Assembly (NCBI GenBank): GCA_024364805.1
Contig: CM044505.1
Span: 54,252,742 to 54,316,741, forward strand
Source of the DNA: Euprymna scolopes
Lineage: Eukaryota > Mollusca > Cephalopoda > Sepiida > Sepiolidae
DNA: 64,000 bases
Direction of reading: 5' to 3'
The position numbers and the translations under genes were made by a program. Numbering within the stretch: the stretch's first letter is position 1; every line of letters starts with the position of its first letter. Below are positions 21,489 through 33,960 of this stretch, piece by piece. A model generated the notes under the pieces. The model was not told the origin of the DNA and searched no databases. It was given only the letters and a program-made list of their open reading frames with translations.

Positions 21489-22626
21489 TCTCTACTATTA
21501 TATAAAAGTCAGTTTGTGTTAGTCTGTGTGTGTGTGTTTGTGGGCGGGGTTGTGTGTGTGTGTGTGTGTGTGTGTGCTGGAGTAACTCCTTCATCGGTTC
21601 CGAAACGCCTAATCCTATCTTTTGCAAATTACACACAAAGGTACTTTAATGTCTGACAGTTTTCTTAAATATGTTTTGTACTTGAAGTCATTTGCGTTGA
21701 GTTAAATGTAATAATCAAAGAAGAAAGCGCCCGCTTGTGTGTGTATTGTGCCGGTATACAACTTACATTTGGATGGGATCTGAGAGAGAGAGAGAGAGAA
21801 ATTAAAGATGGCATCCATGGATTTGTAAGGTGTAGTCTAGTGGAATCTCACGAGATCTCATCTTCCACTGCACACGTATCCAAGTGGAATGGGGTCAGTT
21901 TTCTTAAACAATGCCTGTTAGAAGAGGTGGTTTACAGAGAAAGTTGATAGTGACGAATTCTAGTTGAACTTTTGCTTATTGTATTTTTTAAATTTTTATT
22001 TGATGTTTACCAGCTCATTTAACTGCACTACCGATTATTATCAGAATTTCACCATCCAGCCCTAAAAATACTCTTTCTTAGAGATTAAAAATACTTTACG
22101 TTACATCGGCAAAGGAAGTAATAATATCTTAGCAAATGATTTCTTATAAAATACAGAATGGTTACCATCTGGAGATATAGCTCAGCGATAGAGCATACGA
22201 CTACACATCGAATGATTCTCAGTCAAGCCAGTGTACCTCACTAGTTCATTTAATTTTGTTCTAATCAATGAGTTGAATTTACTATGAAAGAAAATGCTGC
22301 ATTTAAAACGCTGCAAATCATTTCCTCGTGTGCATATTTTAAAACTAACATTATTATAAATGGCATTTCCAGAGCATTCATCGTCAATCTAACGTGATAT
22401 TGTAAACAAAGACAGATGGAAAGTGTAGAAAGGCACTTTTATTTTTTTTTAAATTTATTTTATTTATTTTATTTTTTACGAATTAGTTAATTGGACAAAT
22501 TATTCTAGTAATATAGGATATCCAATAAAGTATTGATTCTATGATAATACATGAGAAATCTGCATGAATAAAAATATCATGTTAACACGTATTGTAAAAT
22601 AAGGGAAACGCCGTTCGTCCAGCTAG
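21489..22626 (+). mobile_element. Helitron-like non-autonomous element
   Basis: Begins A|TCTCTACTATTATATAAAAG and a (TG)n-rich stretch (21,520-21,575), then TTCCGAAACGCC and CACACAAAGGTACTTTAA. It ends GGGAAACGCCGTTCGTCC followed by AGCTAG. The same ending, with CTAG|T, closes the elements at 43,195 and (as CTTG|T) at 42,641. A (GA)n run is at 21,781-21,799 and a tRNA-like SINE head lies inside at 22,166. No helicase frame is present. Whether the two ends belong to one insertion is not proven. Confidence 0.5.
22166..22246 (+). repeat. tRNA-derived SINE head
   Basis: GGAGATATAGCTCAGCGATA followed by GAGCA is a near-perfect A box and D arm. ACGACTACACATCG occupies the anticodon arm, and TCTCAGTCAAGCC is a B box with about one base lost. 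No complete cloverleaf, so a SINE or tRNA relic rather than a working tRNA. Confidence 0.6.
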
Positions 22627-23240
22627 CATTACATTAGTTTTTTGAAGTTTTGTCTTTGGAGATTTTCCAATATTTTTCCCTTAACTCTTCATTTAAAAGA
22701 GTTTTATGTACAGTTTCATGTGGGTATATAGGATATATAGTAGATCGAAGCTAAAATATAGCGCTTCAGCATTATTATTAACTTTCTGGGCTAAGTCCAG
22801 ATAACCAAGGCCTATGCACTACTGTTTAAAACAGTGTCCACTTCCATTCCACGGCTCAGGCACTTTCTCTATCGACGGAAAATTTTTATAAACACATTAC
22901 ATCTTCTGGGTGACTTATAAGAGGATAACCATATTTTAGATGCCTTCCTTTGCGCATATTTTATAATGACATGGTAATGTTGTACTCACAACTAAGTCTC
23001 CTATTATTTAAAAAAAGAACGGTAACCTGCTCCCAGATTAACTCTACATAACCGTCTTTCTGTTGTGAAGAAAGAAATATCACGTTTAAAACTTCGTATA
23101 TCTTCTCTTAAAACCTGTTTGGAACAAAACGTAGTTCCCGTTGTATTTACAAGCGTGTCAATCTCGCCAAACTTTCACCCCGCTTTCTTATTGAGCGTAC
23201 TTCCATCAATGATGACATTAAAAATTTTCACGTAAACCTT
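22627..23240. other. Unassigned sequence
   Basis: No gene, regular repeat or element end recognised between the Helitron-like terminus and the family A LINE. Confidence 0.4.
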
Positions 23241-24705
23241 TTTTTTACATCGGGGGGGTCACCATTTATCAAGGCCCGAAGGCAACTCAGGGATAAGGGT
23301 TATTGCGTGTACAGTAATCAATCATATAGTATTGTAGTAATCATTAGTGTTGTCGATTTTGAAAGAGTGGCTTACTAAAGGGGGCGGTTTGTCAGGAGTT
23401 TGTTTATGTTGGACTTGAAGACGTTCAAGTTGTAGTCAAGTGGGAAACAGGCAAGCGGCAGGGAGTTCCACTGACGTGCAGTTCTAAGAAAGAAGCTTTG
23501 CTCATGGAATCTACGTTTGGATTTAGGCACATATAAAGAGTGGGGAAAATTATTGACAGTAGTTACAGCCAGACGGGTGTTTCTCGTAAAAGATTGGCGA
23601 GGGGGGACGAGGGGCTGGAGCTCAGACGAGCACCTGCCATGGAAATAGCGATAAAACAAAGACACGCTCGCAACCTCTCTTCTGTGGGAGAGAGGCTGCA
23701 GGGAAGAGAAAAGGACATCCCCCATTAAACCACGAAGTCTATTTTGTACTCTGTCAAGGCAGGATAGGCTATTTTAGCAGCTCCTGCCCAGATATGGCAA
23801 TAGTACTCCATCCTTGGACGTACTTGGCTTTTATACAGATTGAGAATTGCATCAGTAGTGAGATATCTTCTGGAGCTGTAGAAGGATCCCACCATTTTTC
23901 CAGCGGCTCTGACAACAGATTTGATGTACATGTTCCAGTTCAGATCAGGAGTAAAGGTCAAACCCAGCAGCTTGTCAAAACATGGAGCCCCTCCAAGACG
24001 AGAGCAATCCATTTCAATTGATGCCAGATGGGGATCATAGCGTTGATGATGTAAAAAAAGACGCTTGGTTTTGGATGCATTAAAAATGACCAACCACCTC
24101 TTCCCCTATTGTACCACGTGCTCAAGATCAGAGGAGAGAGAATTTGAGAGAACTTTGTCATTTACGACCTTTGATGTGTTGCCGTAGATGGTCGTGTCAT
24201 CAGCATAGATGTCAACGAATGAGTTAAGTATGTGTGTTGGGAGATCATTGATGTAGATCAGGAAGAGAGTTGGGCCCAGGATGGACCCCTGGGGGACTCC
24301 AGCATTAATACTGTGGGCCTCTGATTCTGCACATCAACCACTACTTTTATGAACCTATCGAAGAGAAATGATTTAATGATTGAGAAAACATTTACAGTTA
24401 TACCGTAGCTGAAAATCTTGTGAAGTAGACCCTTATGCTATACCTTATCGAAGGCCTTTGATATGTCAAGAGCAATTGCCCTGGAAAGGAAATCTTTGTC
24501 AAGAGATTCACTAATCCTATGTGATATAACCGTTAGCACATCTGGTGTAGATCTTGTAGAGCGGAAACCATACTGCATGCCACTCAGAAAGTTGTTTCTG
24601 TTGAGGTGGTTGACTACTTCTTTATTTAATATGGATTCCAACAACTTACTCATGACTGATGAGGTTTTCCCGGGTGTTGGAAAGCACTTCTCCTTTTGAA
24701 TATCA
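23241..24705 (-). mobile_element. Family A LINE, copy A2 (RT to 3' end)
   Basis: Minus-strand CR1/jockey-like LINE, 5' truncated near 24,705. RT pieces: 24,653-24,438 with MQYGFRSTRSTPDVLTVI and AIALDISKAFDKV (motif A). Then the GVPQ/YADD region lies in broken frames (24,300-24,190), followed by KTKRLFLHHQRYDPHLASIE and LLGLTFTPDLNWNMYIKSV (24,093-23,725). The C-terminus, 23,725-23,375, is 116 residues open with FYRYFHGRCSSELQPL, TRNTRLAVTTVNNFPHSLY, FLRTARQWNSLPLACF and a normal stop. The 3' UTR ends in a T-run on plus at 23,241. About 75 bp before the SKLLESI block are missing relative to A7. Confidence 0.9.
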
Positions 24706-25548
24706 TTTGTCTTGTCACAATCGTTTATGGGTGTTTGCCTGCATTTTTCTGTTCTATTCTTGATTTTTTTCCGTTTCTCTCATCTTCCCGCTGACGATGA
24801 GAAGTTTAATACGAAATCATCTACTCGAATTTTCATCAAACATGTGTTGGTACTTAATATGAATATATCTTTTTTGGAAAGCACTAACCTTGATAAACAC
24901 TTCTTTATTTTTTATTGTAGTCCTTTCTTATTCTGAGAAACTAGTTCTATCTAAAGGCTTAAATTCTTACATTTCTCCTAAATACAGAAGTTAGATAGAT
25001 GTTCTCGTTGAATTCGAAATTTTTTATTTCATTTATACATTTTAAACTATAGGATTCTTAGAGGTAATCAACAAGTGGTTATAAAATGTGCACTATTATA
25101 TCCATTCTTATAGATTGACTTAACGATTTATGTCTGGAAAAAAACATTATTTCAATTCAGTTAATCTGAAGAAAAATAAAGTCATTTATCTTTCTGGACC
25201 TGATAGCGTGCCATCGTAGTAATCCTTAACTTTACTGACTATATTAATAAAATGTCAAATATTTCCGATGACACTACTAAATTTCTAAAACTCCGCTCCA
25301 TCGACCCCTGTGAATATACTCTGAATATTGAAATGGACTTACAAAAACGCTTGCAATTTTAATTTATTAAAAAGTAGCTCTCCTAAATGTTTGATCAGAA
25401 AATACGACCAACTGGATCCCCAAGACCTCAACTTTATGGTCTCTATAAAATGCAAAAAGAGAATGTTCTGTGTCGACCTATTCACTCCACGGTTATTTCC
25501 GCTCTGCCTGACATCCCTCATGGGTTCGCTAAGTTACTGTTACTCTTT
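24706..25548. other. Unassigned sequence
   Basis: Short open frames at 24,712 and 25,328 on plus resemble nothing known. No element ends identified. Confidence 0.4.
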
Positions 25549-25640
25549 ATCGATATATACATACATATCTACCTATCTATATATCTATCTATTTCTATAT
25601 GTATATATATATATTATTTTATATATTCTATATAAATTAA
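25549..25640. repeat. Compound ATAC/ATCT/TA microsatellite
   Basis: Imperfect ATACATAC, CTATCTAT and TATATA runs. Confidence 0.85.
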
Positions 25641-25884
25641 AGTGTAGTTGTGGTATGCATAGATTGATTTCATGATGCTATACTATATACAGGTTATATG
25701 CGTAAAATATATGCAGATGATTATATACAATAATGTAAATATGTCTGTTGTACTTTAACAAAACTGAACTTTATTGTAATTACATCTGATTCAACAGAAA
25801 TTTGTTTAAAAGCGTAAGAATAACTTGGCGCATATTATATAAACTTGTGAACGTTTAGCCACGAATAATTAATAAGTATTGAAC

Positions 25885-26231
25885 CTAATAGATAACAGTA
25901 GACTAGCTGAAAACATTATAAATAATTTTCCCCACTCTTTATCTGTACCTAAACCTAAACATAGATTCTATGATCAAAACTTATTTCTTAGAACTGCACG
26001 CCTGTGGAATTGTCTTCCGTTTTCCTGCTTTCCAGCTGTCTATAATATGGTTGTCTTCAATTCCAACGTGAACAAGTTTCTGATGAGCCGTTCCACTTAA
26101 GTTAACAAATTTACCGAACTTCCATTACTATTGATTACTATATTGTCCTTTTGACTACTCTACACTCTTTATACCTTATCCTTGAGTGGCCTATCGGTCT
26201 TGATAAGTGGTGACGCCTGTGTAAAAAAAAA
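25885..26231 (+). mobile_element. Family A LINE, copy A3 (3' end, plus strand)
   Basis: Open from 25,879 to 26,100: NSRLAENIINNFPHSLSVPK, HRFYDQNLFLRTARLWNCLP and FNSNVNKFLMSRST, then a stop, matching the C-terminus of the other copies. The 3' UTR contains CTTATCCTTGAGTGG and CTTGATAAGTGGTGACGC and ends GTGTAAAAAAAAA at 26,231. It is severely 5' truncated. The C-terminal frame is uninterrupted, so this copy is less decayed than A4 or A5. Confidence 0.92.
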
Positions 26232-27268
26232 GTAAATCCATTTGAATAAACAAACAGCTAGTAAACATTCAGAAGGTAAAATCTGTAAATAAGATTTTAA
26301 ATTACATTAAAAACTATAAAAATTAGAAGTGGTAGCCTTAATATCGCTGATGTAAACAAAATATACTCAAATTGAACAAATATAAAACTACGTAGCTATG
26401 GAAAATTTGAAAAAATAATCAAACATAATAGTCGACCTAATAATTACATTGAAAAATACGATTAGTGGAATAAGAAGCTGGTAGGTAAAATTTAAATTGA
26501 ATTATACGAACCCATCTGAGATTTTGCGGTAAACTATGCAGTTTCTAGCATAAAAATGAAAAACGAAACTTGTAGCTTTTATCAAAGACAGGTATTTCTG
26601 TCCATATACTAGTATGTTAATCTGAAAATGTAATAACGTGTATGCTGGTTAATTTTGTTAATTAACGTTGGCATTAGACTAATTGATACTAATACTGGCA
26701 ACTTAACTTGAATTATAAAATCTATTGCGAATGTTAAATCTGCGATTGTAAAGTATTAGTTTATAGATAAAATGCAAACATTAAATGAAGTTATAAAATG
26801 TTTGACCTCAAATCTGGTAGTAATAACACACGAGGTAACAAATAATTAACTAACAAACAAATTTGAAAATTTGAATCATGGAAAATGATAAATACACTCA
26901 TTAAAATTAAGCTGTACCCTGAACTTTATAGTCTGCAAAATAGACACGTGTAATAGTAAAATTCGAGGAATTATTTCGACGCAAATGACTTAATTTCATA
27001 TGATAATAAACCATTTTTGGTACGGTAAGAATATGTCGCGACTAAAAAAAAATGAATAGCAGCGCTGATAATAAAATACAAATAAGTTTTACTACGCTTT
27101 AATGAAACGCAGTTGTGCAAAATTATAATTAATAGACAAAGAGGTAATTGTATGTCGACACTGTGGCGAAAAACAATTAAAACGCAAACCAGTTACTCAT
27201 AAAAGACCAACACTTTAAAAATGAGTACACACTTGTGTGCCTATTCATTTAAATAGTATATTTAAGGA

Positions 27269-27276
<8 letters not shown>
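26232..27276. other. Unassigned AT-rich sequence
   Basis: No open frame above noise, no repeat, no element end. Confidence 0.4.
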
Positions 27277-27303
<27 letters not shown>

Positions 27304-28002
27304 NNNNNNNNNNNNNNNNNNNNNNNNNNNNNNNNNNNNNNNNNNNNNNNNNNNNNNNNNNNNNNNNNNNNNNNNNNNNNNNNNNNNNNNNNNNNNNNNN
27401 NNNNNNNNNNNNNNNNNNNNNNNNNNNNNNNNNNNNNNNNNNNNNNNNNNNNNNNNNNNNNNNNNNNNNNNNNNNNNNNNNNNNNNNNNNNNNNNNNNNN
27501 NNNNNNNNNNNNNNNNNNNNNNNNNNNNNNNNNNNNNNNNNNNNNNNNNNNNNNNNNNNNNNNNNNNNNNNNNNNNNNNNNNNNNNNNNNNNNNNNNNNN
27601 NNNNNNNNNNNNNNNNNNNNNNNNNNNNNNNNNNNNNNNNNNNNNNNNNNNNNNNNNNNNNNNNNNNNNNNNNNNNNNNNNNNNNNNNNNNNNNNNNNNN
27701 NNNNNNNNNNNNNNNNNNNNNNNNNNNNNNNNNNNNNNNNNNNNNNNNNNNNNNNNNNNNNNNNNNNNNNNNNNNNNNNNNNNNNNNNNNNNNNNNNNNN
27801 NNNNNNNNNNNNNNNNNNNNNNNNNNNNNNNNNNNNNNNNNNNNNNNNNNNNNNNNNNNNNNNNNNNNNNNNNNNNNNNNNNNNNNNNNNNNNNNNNNNN
27901 NNNNNNNNNNNNNNNNNNNNNNNNNNNNNNNNNNNNNNNNNNNNNNNNNNNNNNNNNNNNNNNNNNNNNNNNNNNNNNNNNNNNNNNNNNNNNNNNNNNN
28001 NN

Positions 28003-28031
<29 letters not shown>
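27277..28031. repeat. (TA)n tract containing a 699-base assembly gap
   Basis: TA repeats from 27,277 run into Ns (27,304-28,002) and TA repeats resume on the far side up to 28,031. The gap is almost certainly an unresolved part of the same microsatellite or something inserted in it; its true length may differ. Open frames spanning it are meaningless. Confidence 0.95.
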
Positions 28032-28035
<4 letters not shown>

Positions 28036-28289
28036 AAGGCAGAGATAGACGTATAGAGGACTGTCAACGAGGGAAAATAATAACATCATTCAATTTAAAT
28101 TCTTTTTCTTCTTTCGATTATTGTTTATATTTTAAGTTTCATTTACACAACGTTTCGATCGCTTTGTTAACGACTCTAACCGCTGCCCCACAGTTCGTTC
28201 CACGTAATTACAGTACTTTAAACATTTACAAAGTGGCAGTAAAAATGGTATTCACCCAAAGTATGCAGTGTCAAATTCCAGTGTGTGCA

Positions 28290-28560
28290 AGCAAAAACAC
28301 AATTGCTAATTACTTAGAACCTCTGTCCAGTAATGGCTGGCGGAATGAGAGCATGCTACGCCGGTGAAGTAAATAAGGTTTCACGTTCGATAGTCCGTCC
28401 AAATTTTAGCGTTCGAAAGAAATATTTCCGGGTTTTAGAAGATACATCGAAAAAAGCCCGAAGTTTTATCGACTGAAACATTGTGAAATTGACAGCAAAT
28501 ATGATAACAGTTGTTTAAACAATCTAGATAATACAAATACCTAGTCTCCATCTCTAAAAT
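28290..28560 (+). repeat. SINE-like repeat, second copy
   Basis: Aligns with the 3' two-thirds of the SINE at 39,775-40,145. Shared words in order are ACAATTGCTAATTACTTAGA (there GCGAATTTCTCAGG), a GATTGATGG/AATGGCTGG segment, TTTCACGTTCGATAGTCCG (there GATTCCGTTCGAAATTCCG), GAAACATTGTGA (28,475-28,486) and ATCTCTAAAATTTA at the end. The tRNA-like head is not clear here. Similarity is moderate, so this is an old copy. Confidence 0.6.
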
Positions 28561-30400
28561 TTATAATGTTTAATTCTACAATATACTATACCTTTATCAA
28601 ATGTATGTATTCCATCAGTTGACCTACTAAAAATATTAAAGAAAAACGTTCATCTGTAGTTGTTCGGCTGCCGATTTTCAGTCTGGCCATATTGAATTCA
28701 GTAATATGTGAAACTAAGGAAGAAACAATAGTAGTGAACTCCTTCACATATTTCCCTTACAGTTTATGTAGAACAGGTTCTTTCAGTGGAAATTAAATAT
28801 TTACACATCTTAAATTCGACTGAAATGTCTTTAAGTATGCATAATTCACGGTGGTAAATCTTAATACTATCTCCTTTATAAAACGCACAAAAGAAGCACG
28901 CACACACAGAGATTGTGTAGCACGGGGCAATTCCGTACAATACATTTTTCTTTGTTAAATTCTGAGTCTGGGATAAGGCATATTTAAACGTATTATAGAT
29001 AATACAGTATTACAGAATTCAGTAATCATACAACAGATGAAGAACCTATAAAATCAAACAGAAAAGTAAAAGTGACTGAAAAACGTATTCAGTATATATG
29101 AAAATAAGTTAATTCCATACCTTGATAATAAAATTTGGGAAACATTACCAGATCTAGATGTAAATAAAACCACCCAACACTAAACAGTTATTAAACATAA
29201 TAGACTAGGCATAAAAATAACTAGAAAAAGAGAAAGGCAATCAGAGGCTGTTAAACCCTCAATTGCCTCTGGCAAAAGACAAACTGCAAAGATATATTTG
29301 ATAGCCACATGGAAACTTTTAAAAATGTGTTTTTTTTAAACTTTGGAAGGGATACATTCAGGCCGCAATCACTATCTATATCATCTCCGGTTCGTTAAAG
29401 TTCTGTGATGTCAACATCTGGATCTGATGTGTCAAATCTGTCTGTCAAGCATTTACTTTTGTTCCGGTATTCTGGGTTATTCTTCCAGTACGGACCTCCC
29501 CATAGAGAGGGTTTCCTTTTTTTTTGCTGCTTCTTCTTCTTCGTCTTTTCGATGTCGCTATAGATATTCAGCTTAAATCAGACTTACTACATACTGTTTT
29601 TTTTTGGTGGCCCTTTGCCTGTTAGCATTGTTTTCTCAGGCCTAACAAGCATAGGTATCAACTTTTTCATTAATAAATTAATTATGCAATTCCTGATATG
29701 ATACTGGGTCATCTTAGACAGTGGAACAAGTGAGGATTAGTCTTATTTTAAGGCGGAAGGCACCTTTGCTGATGAGGAAAACACCGCTGCATATATTTAG
29801 AAAGCGCAGACAGCACATCTGTGCTTGATGCCTGGCTGGGTGTAGGCTCCAGGACGTCTGATGCTAGTAGGGATGCAGGCCGATAAAACAGTCCTACAGG
29901 GTCATACACAGAAGCTGGTATCTGTGTAAATTCCTAACCATTTTCCCACAGTAGTATAAGACTTTTGTGGGACTTGGGAAAGTTGGTTATTGAGAGGAAT
30001 GACCAGCTTTTGCCAAGCAAACTGAGAAAAGACAACATATAGAAACATGAGAAATTATTAGGAGAAATGGCAGAAATGACAACATATGTAGAAAGAACCC
30101 CGTTTCCTTTTAAACACCTAACCTGTCACCTCATCAAGCATAACTCTAACATTAGTGCACCCCTAGACTCTTTTTACATTTTTAATTATTTTTATACATA
30201 ACTCATAGAAAATAACACACTGAAAACAATAGAGATAACATGAATACAAGTATAAAAATGACTGAAAATGCAATTGTTGTGCTTACCTAAAAATGGCTCT
30301 GGACTGTGTAACTCGATCCAATGATGTAACCTGTAAACATTGTAGGAAGCAGCAGTACTTTGAGTGTTTTAGAATTATCCCAGAAATAGAATTGTCCTAG
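28561..30400. other. Unassigned sequence, no gene seen
   Basis: Mixed composition. A somewhat GC-richer part (about 29,340-30,010) has no long frame on either strand and no motif I can name; it could be an old element UTR. A T-run is at 29,518. Confidence 0.4.
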
Positions 30401-30545
30401 TTAAACACACACACGCGCGCGCACACATATATATGTGTATATATATGTATATATCTATATAAATTTGTGCGTGTGGATGTGCGTACGCTTGTATATATAC
30501 ACGTATGTATACATATATATATATATACATATATGTGGGGGTACA
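30401..30545. repeat. Compound CA/CG/TA microsatellite
   Basis: ACACAC and CGCGCG run into GTATATAT-type repeats with several interruptions. Confidence 0.9.
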
Positions 30546-31799
30546 TACTAATTTTTAGTATATTTCTTAGATAAGAAGGTGAATTTTAATTCATTCATAT
30601 ATTTTATGGCGCTCGTCTTTTGAAGTTTACCGTTTCTCACACGCGAGAAAGCCCAATGAAAAATGTTTGAGGCTGTTCTTCCCGCGTATGCTAATATATA
30701 TTAGCTATCATTTAAAACATTGGTTGTCTGTTGAAATTCTTTTGTTCTTTTTTACACTGATACCATTTTTAAAAATGTTGTGTTTTTCCACGCTCGCTAT
30801 TTATTTATGGAATTTTGACCAGGTTTTATGACTATTCTGACTCCTGTTGTTCACCATAATTTGGAAAGACGCTTAAGTATTATATACTCACGGAGAGTAG
30901 TAACATAAGCCATCACTGATTGATTTTCATTGGCAGCGATCATTGGGCTTCATTGAATTTTGGATGGACATAAGGCTTCCCAAGGTCCCGTTAATATTAA
31001 GGACTCGGTTTGATAATATGAACTGAACTTTTATTGACTATGGTAACATTTATTTCTTGTATATTTATTTTCCGTGTAGTTGTTTGCTGGCTGTCCTGCT
31101 AAACACTCTTACTAAATAATATCGACGAAATATCGAAAAACAACAAAAAAAAAACGGTTTCGAAAAATAATGAAGTTTTACTGACTTTAGTAAAATAATC
31201 CGAAACAGCAAAATGCGATATAAAAATGAACACGTAATTACTTTAGTTTTCTAAAGCAAAGAATCGATATAAATATGAATAAGAAGAAAATGGGTCCCTT
31301 TTTATGCAGAGCAGCTTCGTTTCAGTTTTACAGTATTGATGTGTGTATTATTGCGCCGTCGGAGTCAGGGTTGTATCATTGTAATGTAAAGATTACGCAG
31401 AAAGGGTTGTAATCACCTGACTTCCTTCTAGTACACAGACAAAAACACTAAAACAGATATTTAAATAAAAATAAAAAAATATTATGTAAATGTTTTTAAA
31501 AAGATATGTAATCACGTGAGCATGGTGTTTCCTTCTGTTGACAGGATAGCAGGTAACGTTCTTATCTTTTATTATTTATCTATTCATCTATTTTCGAAAG
31601 AGTGCCACGTGCAAGTGGAGAAGGAAAAAACAAAGATATGCAAAATTTGTGTCGAACATTGTCAAAAGTTTCAACTTTCTTTTTGCTTTCACTTTAATAA
31701 GAACGTGAATTTATGAGGTGAATTTATTCGACACAATATAATTCAACTAAAAAAATAAATAAAAGCTAACGTGAATTAAGATTAAAGTTAAGGTGTTAT
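30546..31799. other. Unassigned sequence
   Basis: A 66-residue frame at 31,516-31,716 plus is not recognisable. No repeat or element ends identified. Confidence 0.4.
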
Positions 31800-32310
31800 T
31801 GTGGACCATTATCCCTTTTATAAAACCTTGTTAAACTTTGTGACATATTTACATTCTATGGATGTCAGGCGAGAACGAACACCCAATAATTTTATTATAC
31901 ACTATTTCTTCAAACTGAAACACTCACGCAAAAAAATATGAAAAGTCTTTGTTAAAGTTTGTGCCATATTTCCATGGAGTACAGACGCGAATGCAAATCC
32001 CACAATTGTATTATATCATCCCTATTTAAGTTGAAACATGCTTATCAAGTATTTTATATACATATATATATAAAAAAAAAACTCTTGTAAACATTTTTTT
32101 TTCATTTTTTCTTTCCATAATTTAAGGGCCAGGCGCGAACGCACCCCCACAATTTTAATGCACCCCCGCTCTGTCAGATCAAACATACACATTCCCGATT
32201 CTCGATAGATCTTCTATCATTATATGTAATCAGTTTTTTTTAAAATAGTCAACCATATAGGAGTATATTCGTAACCAGACACACACTCACACACAGACGT
32301 TCAGATTTAT

Positions 32311-32318
<8 letters not shown>
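31800..32318 (-). mobile_element. Helitron-like element, second copy (minus)
   Basis: The reverse complement matches 20,459-21,233: 5' words TATAATATAAATCTG, GTCTGTGTGTGAGTG and TTGACTATTTTAAA, TGATTACATATAATGATAGA, and three internal units with CAGGCGCGAACGCA-type cores (about 31,869, 31,984 and 32,128). The 3' hairpin end is not found, so the copy is truncated there. The neighbouring (TA)n tract marks its 5' end. Confidence 0.55.

Positions 32319-32378
<60 letters not shown>
32319..32378. repeat. (TA)n microsatellite
   Basis: About 30 TA units at the 5' end of the Helitron-like copy. Confidence 0.97.
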
Positions 32379-32383
<5 letters not shown>

Positions 32384-33539
32384 TAAAGATATGAACAGTA
32401 CAAGGGGCTGGAATAAAGCCGGCCTGGACTGAGACTGCTATAACAAAAAAGTTAATCCAGCGCAAATCTTTAATTTAATTTGAAAATGATATGAAAAATG
32501 TCGCTGTAGCATATTAATGGGTAACAATTTATTTATATTCGAATAATTTAATCAAGCAAAACTTTCATGCAAAAATCAATGAAGATATTCAAATTTTACG
32601 ACTGTGTACGATGTAAATTTTGTAAAACAAAAGAGTTTTTAATACAATATTTCAGAATGCGAAAAATCCTGTTTGTTTTAATTTAATTAGTTATTAGTAT
32701 GCACTACTTTCTATTAGTAATATGTAGATTTGATCATGAAAAAAATGTGTTGGTGTCTATATTGGAAAAAAAATCAACGATACCGGCCCATCAGTACATC
32801 AACCGACAATATGTTTGTATGTCATCGGTTCAGATTATGTAGAAACACAAAATATAACTTCAAGTGCAGTGATTCTGAGGCTATTCCACAGCTATGATTT
32901 CGAAACGTCTTTTAAGGAAATATATATGCACAAAGATTTTAACGAAAAAAACTCAAATGCATAACAACAATACGTTTCAGATTGCTTTGGAGATCATAGT
33001 TTAATCGTTAATTATCATTTGCATTCACACTAATATGTGGTTTAATATACTTGGAGAAAATTAAAAAGAAACTGTATATTTTTACTTTTGTTTTTTTGTT
33101 TTTTGTTTGGAAATTACATTGTCACGCAGATCTTTCATTTTACGAAAGAGATTATATTTTCTTAGGTGTATATGCACAAAAAGAGTCGGCACTGATATAA
33201 AAATAACTTATTGTTCGTGCATAACGAAGCGGATGTGTAAGAAATTTACCGGAATGTTATATGTTTGAGGATCTGTGTTGTATGAATAATAATTTTCTGG
33301 ATTTTGGAATTTAAATATTTTGTCATTCTTGTTGCTAAATGTTACATACACTGAGCCTCTAAGCAAGAACGAATGGGTATGCACAAATAGTGAAATATAA
33401 TTTAAAAACATACATATCGAAAACATATATATATATATATATATATATTATGAAATATATAATTGTGAAAAGGAAACTACTGTTCTCTATTAAAAATTCG
33501 CCTGCATTGTACATTCGTTTGAAATAGAATTTCAGCTAT
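32379..33539. other. Unassigned AT-rich sequence
   Basis: Contains a short (TA)n at 33,424-33,449. No gene or element recognised. Confidence 0.4.
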
Positions 33540-33960
33540 AAGACCAACTAACCCACTACTCTTCTAGACCGAGTTCACTGGAATGGTTCTGACTGACAGA
33601 TCAGATCTGAGCGGTCCGCTCTGGAGACACCAACTATACCAGGCGTGATATAAGCCGCTTAAATTCTGCCGTTCGGACGCCACCTGTCACGTATGTCAAA
33701 CAGTCGACCGCTTTTCCACTCTATTCCCCGTCTTTGATTCTTCCCTTATCCTTTGGCGCACGTTCATTTCGCATTATCAGAAAAATGAAAACCATTTTCC
33801 GGCTTCGAATTTCCAAATGCATGTGGCCGCCCACACGCGGAAAGTAGATTCCACAAGACGTCGGCAGGTGCCACACACGTGTATAAGTGCAATAAATCGC
33901 GATGTCTGATGCCTAACAAGAGAACATTTAGCATAGCTTCAACTAGAGAACTTAGAAATA
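33540..33960. other. GC-richer island, unassigned
   Basis: About 400 bp clearly less AT-rich than the surroundings, with GACCGAGTTCACTGG, GCGGTCCGCTCTGGAG, CGCCACCTGTCACG and, near the right end, GTGTATAAGTGCAATAAATC. No open frame of note. The last word could be a TATA-like box with a polyadenylation signal, as in a solitary terminal repeat of an old retroelement, but there are no matching ends. A regulatory island is equally possible. Confidence 0.3.

Noticed and set aside
22166-22246. Functional tRNA gene
   Set aside because: A box is good but the B box has lost a base and acceptor and anticodon stems do not pair; called a SINE head instead.
24655-24665. CTGATGAGG as a possible hammerhead core
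   Set aside because: It is part of the LINE coding sequence and no GAAA or pairing arms follow.
24712-24936. 74-residue plus frame
   Set aside because: F/S/L-rich by composition, with no family resemblance.
27237-28367. 376-residue frame across the gap
   Set aside because: Consists of Ns and TA-repeat codons; no evidence of a gene.
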